A stretch of 64,000 bases of DNA, taken from positions 40,232 through 104,231 of the forward strand of contig MNCI01024011.1 in assembly GCA_015680685.1 (NCBI GenBank), given 5' to 3'. This DNA comes from Gnetum montanum (Eukaryota > Streptophyta > Gnetopsida > Gnetales > Gnetaceae). The first letter of the stretch is position 1. Every line of letters starts with the position of its first letter. The notes beneath the pieces are model-generated. The model saw only the letters and a program-made list of their open reading frames with translations, was not told where the DNA came from and did not search any database. Both the position numbers and the translations under genes were made by a program. Shown here one piece after another: positions 44,857 to 56,499 of the stretch.

Positions 44857-46503
44857 TATAGCCACCGAAAGCATCAGAGGCTGGAATGGGACACTGAGAG
44901 GTTTATGGTCACACAGTCTTGACCCCATTCTTATGTAAGGGCTTGCTGGAAAATGGAAGTAGGGTGCCCAAGATAGTCTTGTCGATCAAACTGGGGCTTA
45001 TGGATGTTATGAAGAAATGAGTGTTATAGGCTTAATACAGTGTTTTCGGTGTTTGTAGTGTCCACAGGTGTGATGGTAGTAGGTGTTTCAGGCACAAAAA
45101 TGAGGGTGAAAATGTGTGAATATATGCTTAAATAGTGAAAAATGCGAGTAGAATACTAAAATGCAGGAGAGAGTGCTAAAAACGTGCAAGATATCAACGA
45201 GAGAGCAAGAACACCACCCCCAAGCAAGGAGAGTGTAGTCAATTGCAAAGGAAAGTTTAGGAGGTACACAATGTATAATAGGCATAGTAGGCAAGCGTAG
45301 GGATAGTCTCATGGTGTTTGGCTATGAAGAATTGACATTCATTGTGGAGTCTAACCTTGTTAGGTTAGCTGCCGTAGTGTCCTACGGATTGTAGTTGTTG
45401 GCAGTGTACAACGATGTCTAGTGGTCTCCCAAAGTTTGTAAAGATGCTAAGGGTGCTCAGGTGCAAGAGTTCCAATGCTAAAATGCCAACTGCTGAATGA
45501 AAATGCTAGCCCCTAAAATGTGAAGTATAGATGTATTTATAGGATTAGGGTTAGCGTGAATCATAGATCGGGTGCCATGTGGTAGAAGGGTAGTTGGGAC
45601 TATGCTAGCCCCAACTACGGTTCCATTGAAGCAAAATGGTGTTTTGCTGATGTGCTTCAATGGATCTTGTAAGATTGTTAGACTATGATTATGTTGTAGA
45701 GACTGCATGTGTGAAGTGCTAGAAAAACTACAAAGTACTTGAAAATAGTGCAAAATAATGCAATTTTGGGAGACTACACTCCGAGACTATGTTGTTCACT
45801 CTCTCAAGTGGTGTCAAGTGTAGGTATAATTTAGGAGTAAATAGGGGGTGTAAATGAAATGCAAATTGCTGATCTTGCTTGCCAAAGGAATGTTGGAGCT
45901 GAGATGTAGGCTAGTGCTAAGTTTTGGATGCTTTTGGAGGCAATTGCGGTAGACTACGCTGATTACACTCTAGAGTGTAGCCCAAGGAGTTAGGCGAATC
46001 TTGCCAAAAAATGATGCTCTACGTAGGTTACGCTAGCTATGCTTTAGATTGTAGTTCTGGAGGTGTGAGTATAGCCTAGATACTTAGGAAAAACTGGTAA
46101 AGATGATGTGCCCATGCAGACTACACTAACTATGCTCTAGAGCATAGTAGGAAGCATAGGCTTAGGAGTTAGAAAATCTGCCAAACTATTTTTTCCATTC
46201 CAACCATGCTTAGCAACCTTAGGGTTGACACCTAGGCAAACCTACAAAACTGGCCATTCTAAGGCTGACTAGGTTGACTATGCTCTAGAGCATAGTCTCG
46301 GTAAGGTGAGCATAGTTAGGACACTTAGAAAAATTTGTAGCTGTTGTTGACACTTAGAAACATTTTGCAAATTTTCACTTTTCATGTGAACTATGCTAAC
46401 TACATTCTAGAGTTTAGTCTCAACACTTAGAAAAAATACACTAAGTTTCGACACCACCAAATTTGTAGTTGAGACCTGGGAGCCCAAATTTGGTGGTGTT
46501 TCA
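44857..46503 (-). repeat. T1 5' LTR (family 2)
   Basis: Minus-strand start TGAAACACCACCAAATTTG at 46503; end near 44857 by alignment to the 3' LTR, with terminal CA changed to TA. It contains the CTCTAGAG modules at 45955, 46120, 46275 and 46390, and the minus-strand TATA region near 45535. At 1,647 bases it is nearly the length of the 3' LTR. Confidence 0.87.
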
Positions 46504-46508
46504 TGATT
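46504..46508. repeat. T1 target-site duplication, right copy
   Basis: TGATT, identical to 21492-21496. Confidence 0.9.
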
Positions 46509-46629
46509 AATGTGACCCGATATTGTCCCATCCTTGGTCAAAATCAAGTGCATCCACTTCCAATGGCTTTGCATTGGCACATTTAGACCTTTTGAGCCCC
46601 AAAGTTTATGAACACTCCCAAAGATCATC
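46504..46629 (-). repeat. Distal U3 of an old family-1 LTR, right of T1
   Basis: TGATTAATGTGACCC onward aligns with 55192-55326 (TGATTAAGGTGATTT), ending GATCATCCA against GATCATCA. It is the far end of the LTR whose proximal U3 lies at 20860-21496, and the downstream boundary of element A. Confidence 0.75.
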
Positions 46630-47854
46630 CACCATTCCAAGTAAAGAAGAAAAGAGAAGTAGGAAATTGAAAGGGTCTTAGTTAGAGGGGTGCATTTAGG
46701 CATGGGTCACATGTCCTTCTAGCTCCATAACTAGTGATTGTAGCCCATTATTTCATATAAGGGGTGTGCTTTGAATTTCCATGTTTTGTTTTTCTTTTTT
46801 CATGGGAGCTACACCATGCAAAGATATTCTTCTTGTTAGTGGTCAATGCTAGGGATGATGAGGAATCGATGAAAATACCCATAAAACTCTAGATGATAGG
46901 CAGGTACAAAAGGTGAAAATTCCCCTTAAAGCCACATCCTTATCAATTCCACTTGATTTGTTCCAATTTTGGTAAGTACCAAGGTCAAATATATTTTTTA
47001 AGTTGTTATTAAGAAAGGATATCATGCTTTCAAGATGAGAGAACATCATGGAGTTGAACAAAATGGTGGATGGCATGAGCTTAATACCTGATATATAAGG
47101 AAACCAATGTACCATTAATCAATGTCATAATTCAAAGATGAAATCTAGTCATTACATAATCAAATCAACCAATATAGTTCAACAAACCTCTAACAAGTAG
47201 CAACTGGATCAAGCACCAAAGTTTTGATGGCAATAAAGAAGAAAAAAATTTGTAAGAAAATTCAAATAAGGAAAAATATGAAAGAAATTGCAAAATACTC
47301 AAGAAAATGAAAAATGTATAAAGAACAATGTAAAATAAGAAATAATTAAAAAACCAAGGAGCCATTATAGAATGTTAGCATGGATGGCCATCTCCCCCAT
47401 GATTGAGTTAAAAGGAGGAGATTTGAAAAATAGAATGAGCTTGGCCATTGGTTGAGGTGTTGTGGCCAATAGTTACTCTTATCTTCAAGAAAGGTTTGAC
47501 TTATTGCATGTTGATCAATAAAAATTTGTTAAGATTGGCAAGATGGTATATCATCATGGCCACAAATGAAAAGTTTTTATGGATAATATAAGGGTTCTCC
47601 CATAGTGTTTAGAATTTTGTACATTGAGGTATGTGCATGGGGTTCTAGTAGAGCATCTTATCTTTCAATTAAAATTTGACTTTTCTTATTTTGAGGTAAT
47701 GGCATTGCTTGTTGTGTGCCTTATGCACTTCATTCAATGATAGGGCCACTAATTGATTTTTGTATAGTGTGTTTAGATTTATTAATCTTTCTCTTTGGGC
47801 TAGACTTAAGTCTAAGTCAAGGTCATAGCCCATTGGAAGTATACAAGGCTCTAT
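46630..47854 (-). other. Element A 3' non-coding region
   Basis: Homologous to 55327-56500 (B) and 62323-63250 (C): shared CTTAGTTAGAG, then GGCATG-CACATGT, then GGCCATCTCCCCCATGA-TG blocks. No coding text was recognised. Athila elements often have a long stretch here, sometimes with an env-like ORF; none is visible. Confidence 0.65.
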
Positions 47855-48591
47855 TTAGATAGGAAGAGTTGTAAGTTTTTCATACACTAACTCATAGGAA
47901 GAATATTTAATAGGAAGTTTCCATGTTAAATGATAAGCCCAAAGAGCATTGTTGAGCTTGGTGCTGCAATCCTTTTTATACTTGCTAACAATGCATGTTA
48001 GTGTTTTTGTTATTTCCATATTTATGACCTCTACTTGATCATTGGCTTGGGGGTTTATGTTCAACCCCTAAGCATTACATGAGTTTTCAAAAAGTCGCAC
48101 TTATAAAGTGTGTCCCATTATTAGATCTTAGTGCCTGTGAAATATCAAACTTGTTTACAATATTTTGTTGTACAAACTGTGCCGCTGTAGATAATGAGCA
48201 ATTAGTGATAGTAGGAGCTTTAGCCCACTTGGTGCAATTGTCAATAGCCATGATTATGTATGCCTTTTCATTTGACATGGGCTTGGTGGGCCTCATGAAA
48301 TCAATTCCCCAAAGATTGAATCCACTGTTGGGGTCCTTCCATTCACATGGTCATCCCTTCATTTTGTTGACATCTATCATAGGAATGGAAGAAGTGATGG
48401 ACATCTTTGAAGATTATTGGCCAATAATACCATTTCATGAGGATTTTAATGGTTGTCCTCTTCCTAGCATAGTGGGCCCTAGAAGGTCCTTTGTGAGGAT
48501 CCTGGAGGACTTGAAGTTGATTTGCATTGGGAATACACCATTGTACTAGGCCATTAGTACAAATCTTGTAGAGGTTACCTTTAATTTCCAT
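47855..48591 (-). pseudogene. Element A integrase remnant
   Basis: The zinc-binding part (48591-48343) reads RAHYARKRTTIKILMKWYYW, then FHSYDRCQQNEG, the HHCC finger with one His and one Cys altered. The core (48296-48087) reads KAYIIMAIDNCTKWAKA and IVNKFDISQALRSNNGTHFI, where the SDNG Asp has become Asn. The segment 48064-47855 reads NPQANDQVEVINMEITKTLT (catalytic Glu kept) and LWAYHLTWKLPIKYSSYELV. Domain order is intact but split over frames. Confidence 0.85.
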
Positions 48592-49199
48592 GAAATGTTT
48601 GTCTTGGTGAATAAATTATTATTTCTTCCCTCTATCCCATTCCTATGACATGTCTTGAGTAAGTAGGTAGGAGAGGATGTGATCATACCAATTTGATTCT
48701 ATGGGTTTTTTAGCTTCAATTGCACTAGAAAAGAGGAATTTGTCTAGGAATTGATAAGATAATGGCTCTTCATCCTCTTTGTTATCCCATCTAAACTAAG
48801 ACAAGTGGTTAGAAACCACATTCTTATTCCCCTTTTTATTAATCATCATAAGATCAAACTATTGAAGAATTACTAGTTAACCATATGACACGGGGGCTCA
48901 TCATTAGTTTATTCATGAGGAATTGTATAACACTATGGTCAATGTGCACAAAACTTGGTATCCAAGCACATAGTGCCTAAAATTATCTAAGGCATATATC
49001 ATTGTCATGAGCTCCTTTTCATTGATGGTGTAGTTAAGTTGTGCATCCACAATGCTTCTACTTGAACAATTGATATACTATGAATGCTTCTAATCCTCCA
49101 ACTATGTAAGCATGACCCTTAGAGCATATTTTGATGCATCTATCATGATGTGGAATGGCCTAGACCAATCAAGTGCATATAGAACTAGAGTTTCTATGA
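48592..49199 (-). pseudogene. Element A RNase H region, decayed
   Basis: Positioned between RT and integrase; similar by order and content to 57300-57900 in B. Individual catalytic residues could not be read with confidence. Confidence 0.45.
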
Positions 49200-50130
49200 G
49201 TTTCTACTTTATTTGGTGAAATGCATTCTCACATTTCTTGATCTAGGTGAATAGTGCATCCTTCTTAGTCAGCTCCACCAATGGTTTGGCAAATTTTGAG
49301 AAGTTTTCAATGAAGCACTTCTAATAACTTGTGTGGAAAAGGAATGACCTCACATCTTTTACCATTTTTGGTTGTCTAGTTATTCCTTAGATGACCTATA
49401 CTTTCTTTGGATCCACCTCAATCTCTTTGTGAAAAATTTTGTGCCCTAAGTCAATGCCCTCTTAGACTATCAAATGGCTTTTTTGCTAATTGAGCCTTAA
49501 ATTGGTCTCCATACACCTTTGAAGAACTTGCTCAAGGTCATGCAAGGCTTTCTTAAAGGTAGCCCCATAGGTAGAGAAGTCATCCATTAAGACTTCTACC
49601 TTACTACTGATCTGTTGTTGAACGATGCTAAGGACTAACTATTGGAATATGGTAGGGACATTGCATAGGCCAATGGGCATCTTCTTGTATGCAAAAGTCC
49701 CCTAGCGACTTGTGAATGTAGTCTTGGCATAGTCCTTTGATGCAATCTAGATATGGTTATAACCACTATAACCATCTAGAAAGCTATAGTAACAATGCCT
49801 TACTATAGTGTCCAACACTTCGTCCACAAATGAGAATGGAAAATGGTCCTTGTATGTTTCCATACTCAATAGTTAAAGGTCTATACAGACTTTCCATTTT
49901 TCTTCCTTCTTTGACATAATAATGAGTGAGCTAACTTAATCACTATTTGTAATTAAGTAGATGAACCTAGCTTTGAGGAGTTGCTCAACCTTCTCCTTGA
50001 TGATTTTCTTGAGCTTTACATTTAATCATTATTTTGGTTGCCTCTTTAGCTTGATGGAGGAGTTTTTGTAGATTTTGTGCTGGCATATCTAAGGATCTAT
50101 ATCTATAAGTTCATGATATAACCAAGTAAA
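49200..50130 (-). pseudogene. Element A reverse transcriptase remnant
   Basis: At 49600-49571 the minus strand encodes KVEVLMDDFS, the active-site FxDDF box, where Athila-type elements read VFMDDFSV. LGHKIFHKEIEVDPKKV lies at 49450-49396, the GH-I---GIEVDPxK motif. In between is the expected LNWEKC-type segment in decayed form. TAG stops interrupt it. Confidence 0.8.
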
Positions 50131-51000
50131 GGCTATTGGCCGTTTGTTCACAACTTTCAAAAATTTCTATTTCTGCTCAAGAGCAAGCGTGGCATTGATA
50201 ATTATTAGCTTGCATATTCCATGCCTACTGGTAGAGCCTTTAACTCAAGGAGCTATTACTTGAAAGTATTAGGGATCTCTAACTCTTCTAATCTATTTCA
50301 CTTTGTGCATTATAGAGTTGACAATAGAGTTAATCCAGTTTATCCATTTTCTTAACATAGGAGTTAGTAAGACTCCTAGCTGGTTCTAAGCAAATTATTG
50401 ATTCAACTGTTATCAAGCACTAGGTATCTTCTTATTTTGTGGCTACTACATATAAGCACCTTTGAATCACTACAGGTTCTACACACTGGCATGCTTGAAG
50501 TGATGTTTCTTTGATGGTCCATAGTCTCTGCATGCAATGATTCCATGTGTCATTGTATGTAGTTCATGGAACTCTCTTCTTCTCCACTTTTCCAAATTTA
50601 GTTTCCTTGGAAATCTTCAAGGAAATGTCTTAAATCCTACTCTTACATCTATTATGCTCAACCATGCCCTTTCCATGATGATAGGGAAGTCCCATTATAG
50701 TTCTCCACATGGATCACCAGGAAATCAATAGGATAGAATCACCCACAAACAATGGTAATGATGTCCACCACTAATGTCAAAGGGATAGTGATGAACTAAT
50801 TTACCAACTCCAATTTGATGCTGCTCTTTTTCAAGGAAAGAAGGTTCCAAGCCTTATACATTTCTTGAGAAATTAAGTTAACTCTAGAACCTAAATCCAA
50901 AAGAGCCTTGCACAGATCATTTCTAGTAATTGTAGGTAGATGAGGGGACTTCAAAGATCAAATCTCTTCCTAGGAAGGTGGTTGACCTTAATCCAATTTA
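50131..51000 (-). pseudogene. Element A protease remnant
   Basis: ALLDLGSRVNLISQEMYKAW at 50910-50850 is the aspartic protease box with DSG changed to DLG. FPIIMERAWLSIIDVRVG lies near 50690-50637. B (59401-59120) and C (63880-63600) carry the same segments. Confidence 0.78.
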
Positions 51001-53619
51001 TGATTGCATTGGTCAACATGACAGTATAGATTTGGGAAGATTTTTGGTTTAAAGGCAGGTTGATATGACTTTTAGAGGTAGAAGTTGTAGGGTTGGTAGC
51101 TATAGATGTTTGAAATAGCTTCGTGAGGTTGTTGGTTTTGAAGAATGGCCTCTTATGAGGCTTGGGTTTAGGACCACTTGGCGAAGTAGTTGGCTACAAA
51201 TTCACTACCCTTATGGCATTTCTTTGCTATGGTTACATAGGTAGTTCACCCTACATAGATGGAGTAGGTGGCAAAGGTGTTGTCAGTTATGGTGAAGGAG
51301 TGGATCAGTGTTTAAGGAGGATAGAAGGAAAAAGGAAAATCTCCCCTTGGAGAAGGTGCTCTGTAGTATTTTGGATGGTAGTAGTGATATAGGAAGGAAG
51401 CATGACTAGAGGAGTCATGTGAGGATACTAACTACTAAACATAGTAGCCATAGGGATCAGGTTGTTGATAATGATATTGTTGCCTTGGTGGTTGCATCCT
51501 CCATGACTATGCATGCTACCATTATTGGTATTGCTTTTTAGGTTGAGATGGTGCTTCACCTGGATAATATGCTTGTTGGTGAAATTGTTGCTTATAGTTT
51601 CCTTATGAATAAGATAACCTCTTTAGTGCTTGCTGCTTTACTAATTGAGGATTCAAAGTGTACATCCTAGATTCTTGTAGGTATGACAATACTAGATGAC
51701 ATTCCTTAGGATGTTTATATTGGCAAATGTCACAACCATCATCATTAGTTTTAAAATATGCAACCTTCTCTACTATTGAAGATTTACCTTTATTTTTGTG
51801 ATATTCCTATTTAGTATCCTTTTTCTTTCTTCTTTATTGACTACTACTCCCTTGACCTTTGCATTCTTATGTAATCTTCAAAGTGGTTTGAAACTTCTCA
51901 TCCAAGGAGTTCCACATCTTCTCTACCTTAGTCGATATTTTAGTAATAGATTTCTATATCAACAAGAGTTTCCTCTACACCACTTCATCAAGTAGTGCTT
52001 CCTTCTCATTATCACAGAAATGAACCACTCTCTTGTGAAGGGAGGAATTCTTATTGTATTCTTCTACACTTTCCTACTTCTTAAGTTCACCTTCCTCTTT
52101 GGCCACCTAATTAATTAGCCTTTGGATCTAATGGATCCTTAGCTCAGAAAAGTCTCCTTTAGGCATAGACCCCAAGATTTCTTCTTATTTTAGTCTTAAG
52201 TCCATCTATGATATGGCATAGCTAATCCTGTTTGGAGTATCTATGCTTTGGGCATCAGTGCAAAAGAGAATAGTACCTTTCCAGAGCTACATCTAAGAAC
52301 TTATGATTGCCTTGTTTCTAGCCTTGTATTTGCCTCCACAAATTGGAGACTCTAAAGTATGTTTGATACTTATCATTGAATAGCTCCAACATTGTACTCC
52401 ATCGATGAATAGATTTTGGTTCTAAGGACTAGTACAAGCTTTTAGCTTCTTTAACAAGTGTCATTGGGAATAGTTTTAGCTTTTTCATTCATTTTCAATG
52501 TTCTACAAGGTACAAAGAGCATGTAAGGCTTGTAGATGATTTTTTAGATTTGAGTTATATTCCCCCTCAAATTTGTGGATAATATTCATATCTAGCCTTT
52601 TGATGCGACTATCCTTCAAATGCTTGGTTGGGATTCTATCTTTGAAATATTTAACATATTCATGGTAGCTAGCAGAGGTTCATTATAGTCATAATGGTTT
52701 TGGTGATCCCTATCATAGTCATGATGCCTATGGTGAGTCCTATTATGCCTTCTTTCTCTATGATGATCCTCTACTTATTGCTATTTATGTCCCTATTCTT
52801 TGCTATCCCAATAGGATCTGTGATCATTCCTATCTTGCCATTCATCTTCATCCTAATCATGGTTACTTTTCTTTTTATCTCAACCTCTACTTCTCTTGTT
52901 AGGGTTGGAGGAGAGAGATGGTGAGTGTAAGAAAGAAGAATTAGCACCAAAGCAATGCCTACTAGATCCCCTTATTTAATCCTTGCCTCATTCCTTATGT
53001 TTGTTTTATTCTTTATGTTTTTCATTATTCTTGCTCTTGGGTAAACGATTGTGGTTGTCATCTTTTGAGGTCACCTGGTCTTGAGAATCATTCTTCTTAT
53101 CACTAAGGTTGTGCACAATTGATTGCAACCTCTGGTTAAGGGTCTTCCCATCAAATAAAGGGTAAGAATCTATGTATTGTAAGAAACTTGAAAAGAAGTC
53201 CTCGCCCTCCTTATGTTGTTGCAAAAATAACTAGGTAGGGAATTTCTTACCTTTTGAAGCCTCATATGGTGCTTCTGTCTATCGATCCTTCTTTCATTGG
53301 GCATCAATGGGATGATAATCTTGATAGAGGTGGTCTTGGACCTCATACTTTACATTAAGTCTAGCAATGTCCAATTGGATTAGATTGTTCATCAACATTG
53401 CAAGAATTGATTAGTTGAGAGGAAACATGATGTTACCTTCCATATCCCTCCATTGCAACTGATTGTCCTATTGTATGATGAATGTGAAATTCGGGGTGTA
53501 AGGATGTGGATGGGTGTAAATAACAAGGAATTGTTCAAGCATCTATGTCTTTTGGACCTCCTATCTTTGATTACTTTTACTAGTAATGGTGAAGATTTTT
53601 TCCTGTGAGAAGAATCCAT
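51001..53619 (-). pseudogene. Element A gag remnant
   Basis: From the minus-strand ATG at 53619 (MDSSHRKKSSPLLV), then a hydrophilic open part (53224-53006, FFSSFLQYIDSYPLFDGKTL), then the gag core near 52490-52310: KLKLFPMTLVKEAKSLY, SIHRWSTMLELFNDKYQTYF, which fits the retrotransposon gag pattern of W-x-L-SI-SW-x-F-x-Y. A zinc-knuckle-like CDICQYKHPKEC lies near 51730-51695, and a Gln/Tyr/Pro-rich stretch follows. Confidence 0.75.
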
Positions 53620-53744
53620 GTTAGTTATTGCTAAAAATAATGTTCTTTTACTTTTATGTTCTTAATGATTTATTGTTTAATGGTTTTTACAATGTCTTTG
53701 TAGGATTTACTATATTTCCTAATTAGCACACTTAGCTACACTAA

Positions 53745-53764
53745 GTCCCTAGTAATGATGTCAA
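53745..53764 (-). other. Element A primer-binding site, decayed tRNA-Asp type
   Basis: Minus strand TTGACATCATTACTAGGGAC directly follows the LTR end CTCATCA. The common plant gypsy form is TTGGCGCCGTTGCCGGGGAC. All seven differences are G-to-A or C-to-T. This fixes 53765 as the inner edge of a true 5' LTR. Confidence 0.85.
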
Positions 53765-55326
53765 TGATGAGCAACAAGTAGTTCCTCTACCCTACCATAC
53801 TAATCATAAGCATGCATGAGCGATCCAATCAAATTTCATGGACTTAGCTCCTAAGTGTGCCTATAGACAAAGATGGTGACTTGGGGAAATATGATCGTTA
53901 TCTTCTTAGCTCTCACTTATGTAGGCTCGTATGTATGCTTAAGTGTAAGTTAAGGCATCTAATATATTTTTATATTTTATATTTTATATTTTTACTCCTA
54001 ACCGTTAGAAAGATAAATGGTTGATAATTAACTAATCTAGCTATCTAATAGTTCTAAGACTAACTAACCTAACATAAGTATCCAAGCTCACTTTTTGTAC
54101 ATATCTTGAATTCGTATCAATGCTATTGGATAACCAAGTGTCAATTATTGGGCATACCAAATTGCCACTACTAGGATTACCAAGCATTAAACAGTATGCT
54201 TGAAGTGGTTGTACTTATGTGTTCAGTATTAAGTGCATTAATGATAAAGTGCATGTAAGAAATATTAAACTATCTGAAGTGCTGCAAGAAATATCAAGAA
54301 TCTCATCTTTATTTTCAGTCACATCAATGTATTCAAGTACAAGATGCTAAAATAAAGATTCGTACAATTGCTTGAGTTCCTACTGTGGGCACTCAAAAAA
54401 TATTCTAACTCTAGAGATGTAAAACTACAAGAACATGGCTACACTAATGACATAACATGTCATAAATATGGTGGGTAAGCACATTTATATAGGCATGACA
54501 TGACACTTTGTTGACGCATCTACATTGATGCATCTTTCCATGCATCGATAGGGCTATATTGACAAGGCTATGTTGACACATGCTTGTTAATGCAACAATC
54601 GACATGATTCATCAAAGATGCATCAATGAAACTATTCATAACAAATTTTTAATTAGAAAACTAAGAGATTTTTGGATATTTTGGGCATGAAACAAGAGCC
54701 AAATGAAAGCTAAAAAGATGGAAAGAGTAAGAAACAATAACTCATTAGGTCCTTAATCAAGAATTAAAGTGAATTGAGTGTTGTGGATGTTGGAATGGGG
54801 CAAGTTTCCTTAGCAAAATTGGAACAAAATAAAATAAAACATGCATAATTTTGAATGATGTAAGTCATCAAAATTATAGACAAGGGGGTTTGAGCTAGAT
54901 GGTGCAAGAGTGTTGCAGGTGGATCCTCCCCAAATCAAGCTAATATCTAAAAATGTTCTTACATAACTAGATCAGAAGGGGTATGTAGGCACCTTGAATA
55001 TTTAATGATGATCTAGGTTAAAAATCATACTCATATATATCATCAGAGGATTATGCAATCTACAAAATTGAAGATTATCAGACAACTATGATACGTAGTA
55101 GTTAGGTGAGAAATGGAGTGTTAGAAAGGGTTTGAAGGGAAATCAAGATATGAGAATTTAGATCATAGTTGTAGAATATCCTTGTGGGATGTGTGATTAA
55201 GGTGATTTGGGTATTAGTTTGTTCAGGTTCCAAACCAAGTTGATATCATTAGCAGTGGCCTCACATTGTCATGCTTCTCCTTTTCTATCATTGCAAGACT
55301 ATAACAACCATAGGAAATGATCATCA
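53765..55326 (-). repeat. Family-1 LTR: 5' LTR of A and 3' LTR of B
   Basis: Left end TGATGAG (53765) and right end TGATCATCA (55326) give termini TGATGA/TCATCA. Length is 1,562 bases. It has the shared AGCTCCTAAGTGTGCCTATA block (53849), the TCCAAGCTCAC block, a minus-strand TATA box (ATTTATATAGG on plus, near 54483), and GATGCATC/CATCGATA palindromes above it. It has a primer site on the left and B's internal 3' end on the right, so one LTR serves two elements. Confidence 0.82.
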
Positions 55327-56499
55327 CTCCAAAAAAGGAAGAAAGGAGATAAGGAAATAGTTAGAGATTTTAGGAAAGAAATTTGGGCCTTAGTTAGAGA
55401 GGTGCCTTTTAGGCATGAGTAACATGTATCTCTAGCCCCATAACTAGTGCTTGTATTCTAAGAGATCATTAGAGAGGTGTATTTTTTATTCTCATTTTTT
55501 TGAATTTTGGGAACCATGCTTTACAAAGATGTACTTCCTTTTTTTTGGACTACAAAAAGGAGTGATGACACATTTCTTAAGGAGTCATAAGACTTATAGA
55601 GGGAGTTAAGAAGAGGGCTTAACAAATTTTCTTAAGACCACATCCTTTTACATTCCCATTTGATCCTTCCCCCATTCATTGGGTAACAAGACCATAAGTT
55701 ACTTTTTGTTTTGGTGTGAAACAAATATAGTGCTACCATGTTACAAATCTCATATTGAGACAAATGGAATAGGTGCATTTCATGAGCTTACATCTAGGTA
55801 CCATTGTAGAATTGACAACTTGTTGGTAGAGAGCATAAATCTAAAATAAAGTTGGTATGTATATAGAAATAAAAATCTTGATGGCTACATGTAGTAATTA
55901 TTGAGATTCATAATAGTAATAGGATAGAATAAAATTAGACATTGTAACAAAGGAAAAGAAAAAGACACATATAGCAATAAAGTGTAGTAAAAAAATATAT
56001 AAGAAAATCAAGAGGTAAATAAGATGAAAAATATATAAAAAATAATGCAAAACAAAAAAGATAAAAACTTCCATCTTCTCCAAGGTATTAAGGTAGATGG
56101 TTTTCTCCTCCATGACTATGTTGGAAGGAGAAGATTCTAAACATGGAGCAAGTTTGACCTTGTGTTGAGGTATTGTAATTGTTGTTGGTTACTCAAGAGT
56201 CTTTAAAGGACTTCACTTATTGGATGTTGACTAGCATGTGATTTTGGGGGCTTGGGTGGTATATTTTCATAGCCCTAGAAGGAAAAGTTGAATGTAAAAT
56301 TTATGATCCTTCTCACAATGTTTGAAACTTAGTTCATTTAGACACATGTGTGAGACTCCAATAGAGTACCTTTCCTCCTAGTTGAAATGTAACTTTCCTT
56401 GTTCAAGCATCATGTTGTTGTTTATGATATACCTTATGCACTTCATTCATTATCAAAGCTACCCATTGGTTCTCATTTGGTTCATTGAGCATTATTAAT
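55327..56499 (-). other. Element B 3' non-coding region
   Basis: Homologous to 46630-47850. An A-rich, polypurine-like stretch at 55330-55380 (AAAAAAGGAAGAAAGG on plus) is next to the LTR edge. No gene recognised. Confidence 0.6.

Larger units (their letters stand above)
21497..46503 (-). mobile_element. T1: 25-kb Tat/Ogre-like Ty3/gypsy element, minus strand, nested and decayed
   Basis: Bounded by LTRs at 21497-23166 and 44857-46503 and flanked by TGATT on both sides. In transcription order: 5' LTR, candidate primer site (44850-44832), gag from 44478, protease to about 40824, minisatellite 1, an interval with an antisense gene-like unit and the nested element T2, minisatellite 2, RT from 27608, integrase (25960-25110), minisatellite, an extra ORF (24194-23702), 3' LTR. 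Gag has the YH-GHDTD-C-L-DDI zinc-finger-like layout of Tat/Ogre elements. Great length, extra ORFs and a gap between protease and RT also fit that lineage. The LTRs differ at 8 of 51 bases in one stretch that I compared. Stops throughout show that it is dead. True length is uncertain because of the artefact at 27 kb. Confidence 0.85.
46630..53764 (-). mobile_element. Element A: Athila-like Ty3/gypsy internal region, decayed
   Basis: Order on the minus strand: primer-binding site 53764-53745, gag from about 53619, zinc-knuckle region near 51720, protease near 50900-50500, RT near 50100-49200, RNase H region, integrase 48591-47855, a long non-coding 3' region, and an LTR edge at 46629. The Asp-type primer site and a long sequence after integrase fit the Athila lineage. 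It shares gag, protease and integrase text with elements B and C. All frames are broken. Confidence 0.82.

Noticed and set aside
21497-46503. A CRISPR-like array in the minisatellites
   Set aside because: Units are degenerate, have no constant repeat/variable spacer pattern, and the DNA is eukaryotic.
46630-47854. An env-like ORF after integrase in the Athila-like elements
   Set aside because: No long frame, signal peptide or membrane-anchor pattern could be read in any of the three copies.
48079-48549. 156-codon forward ORF
   Set aside because: Antisense shadow of the element A integrase, which matches known motifs on the minus strand.
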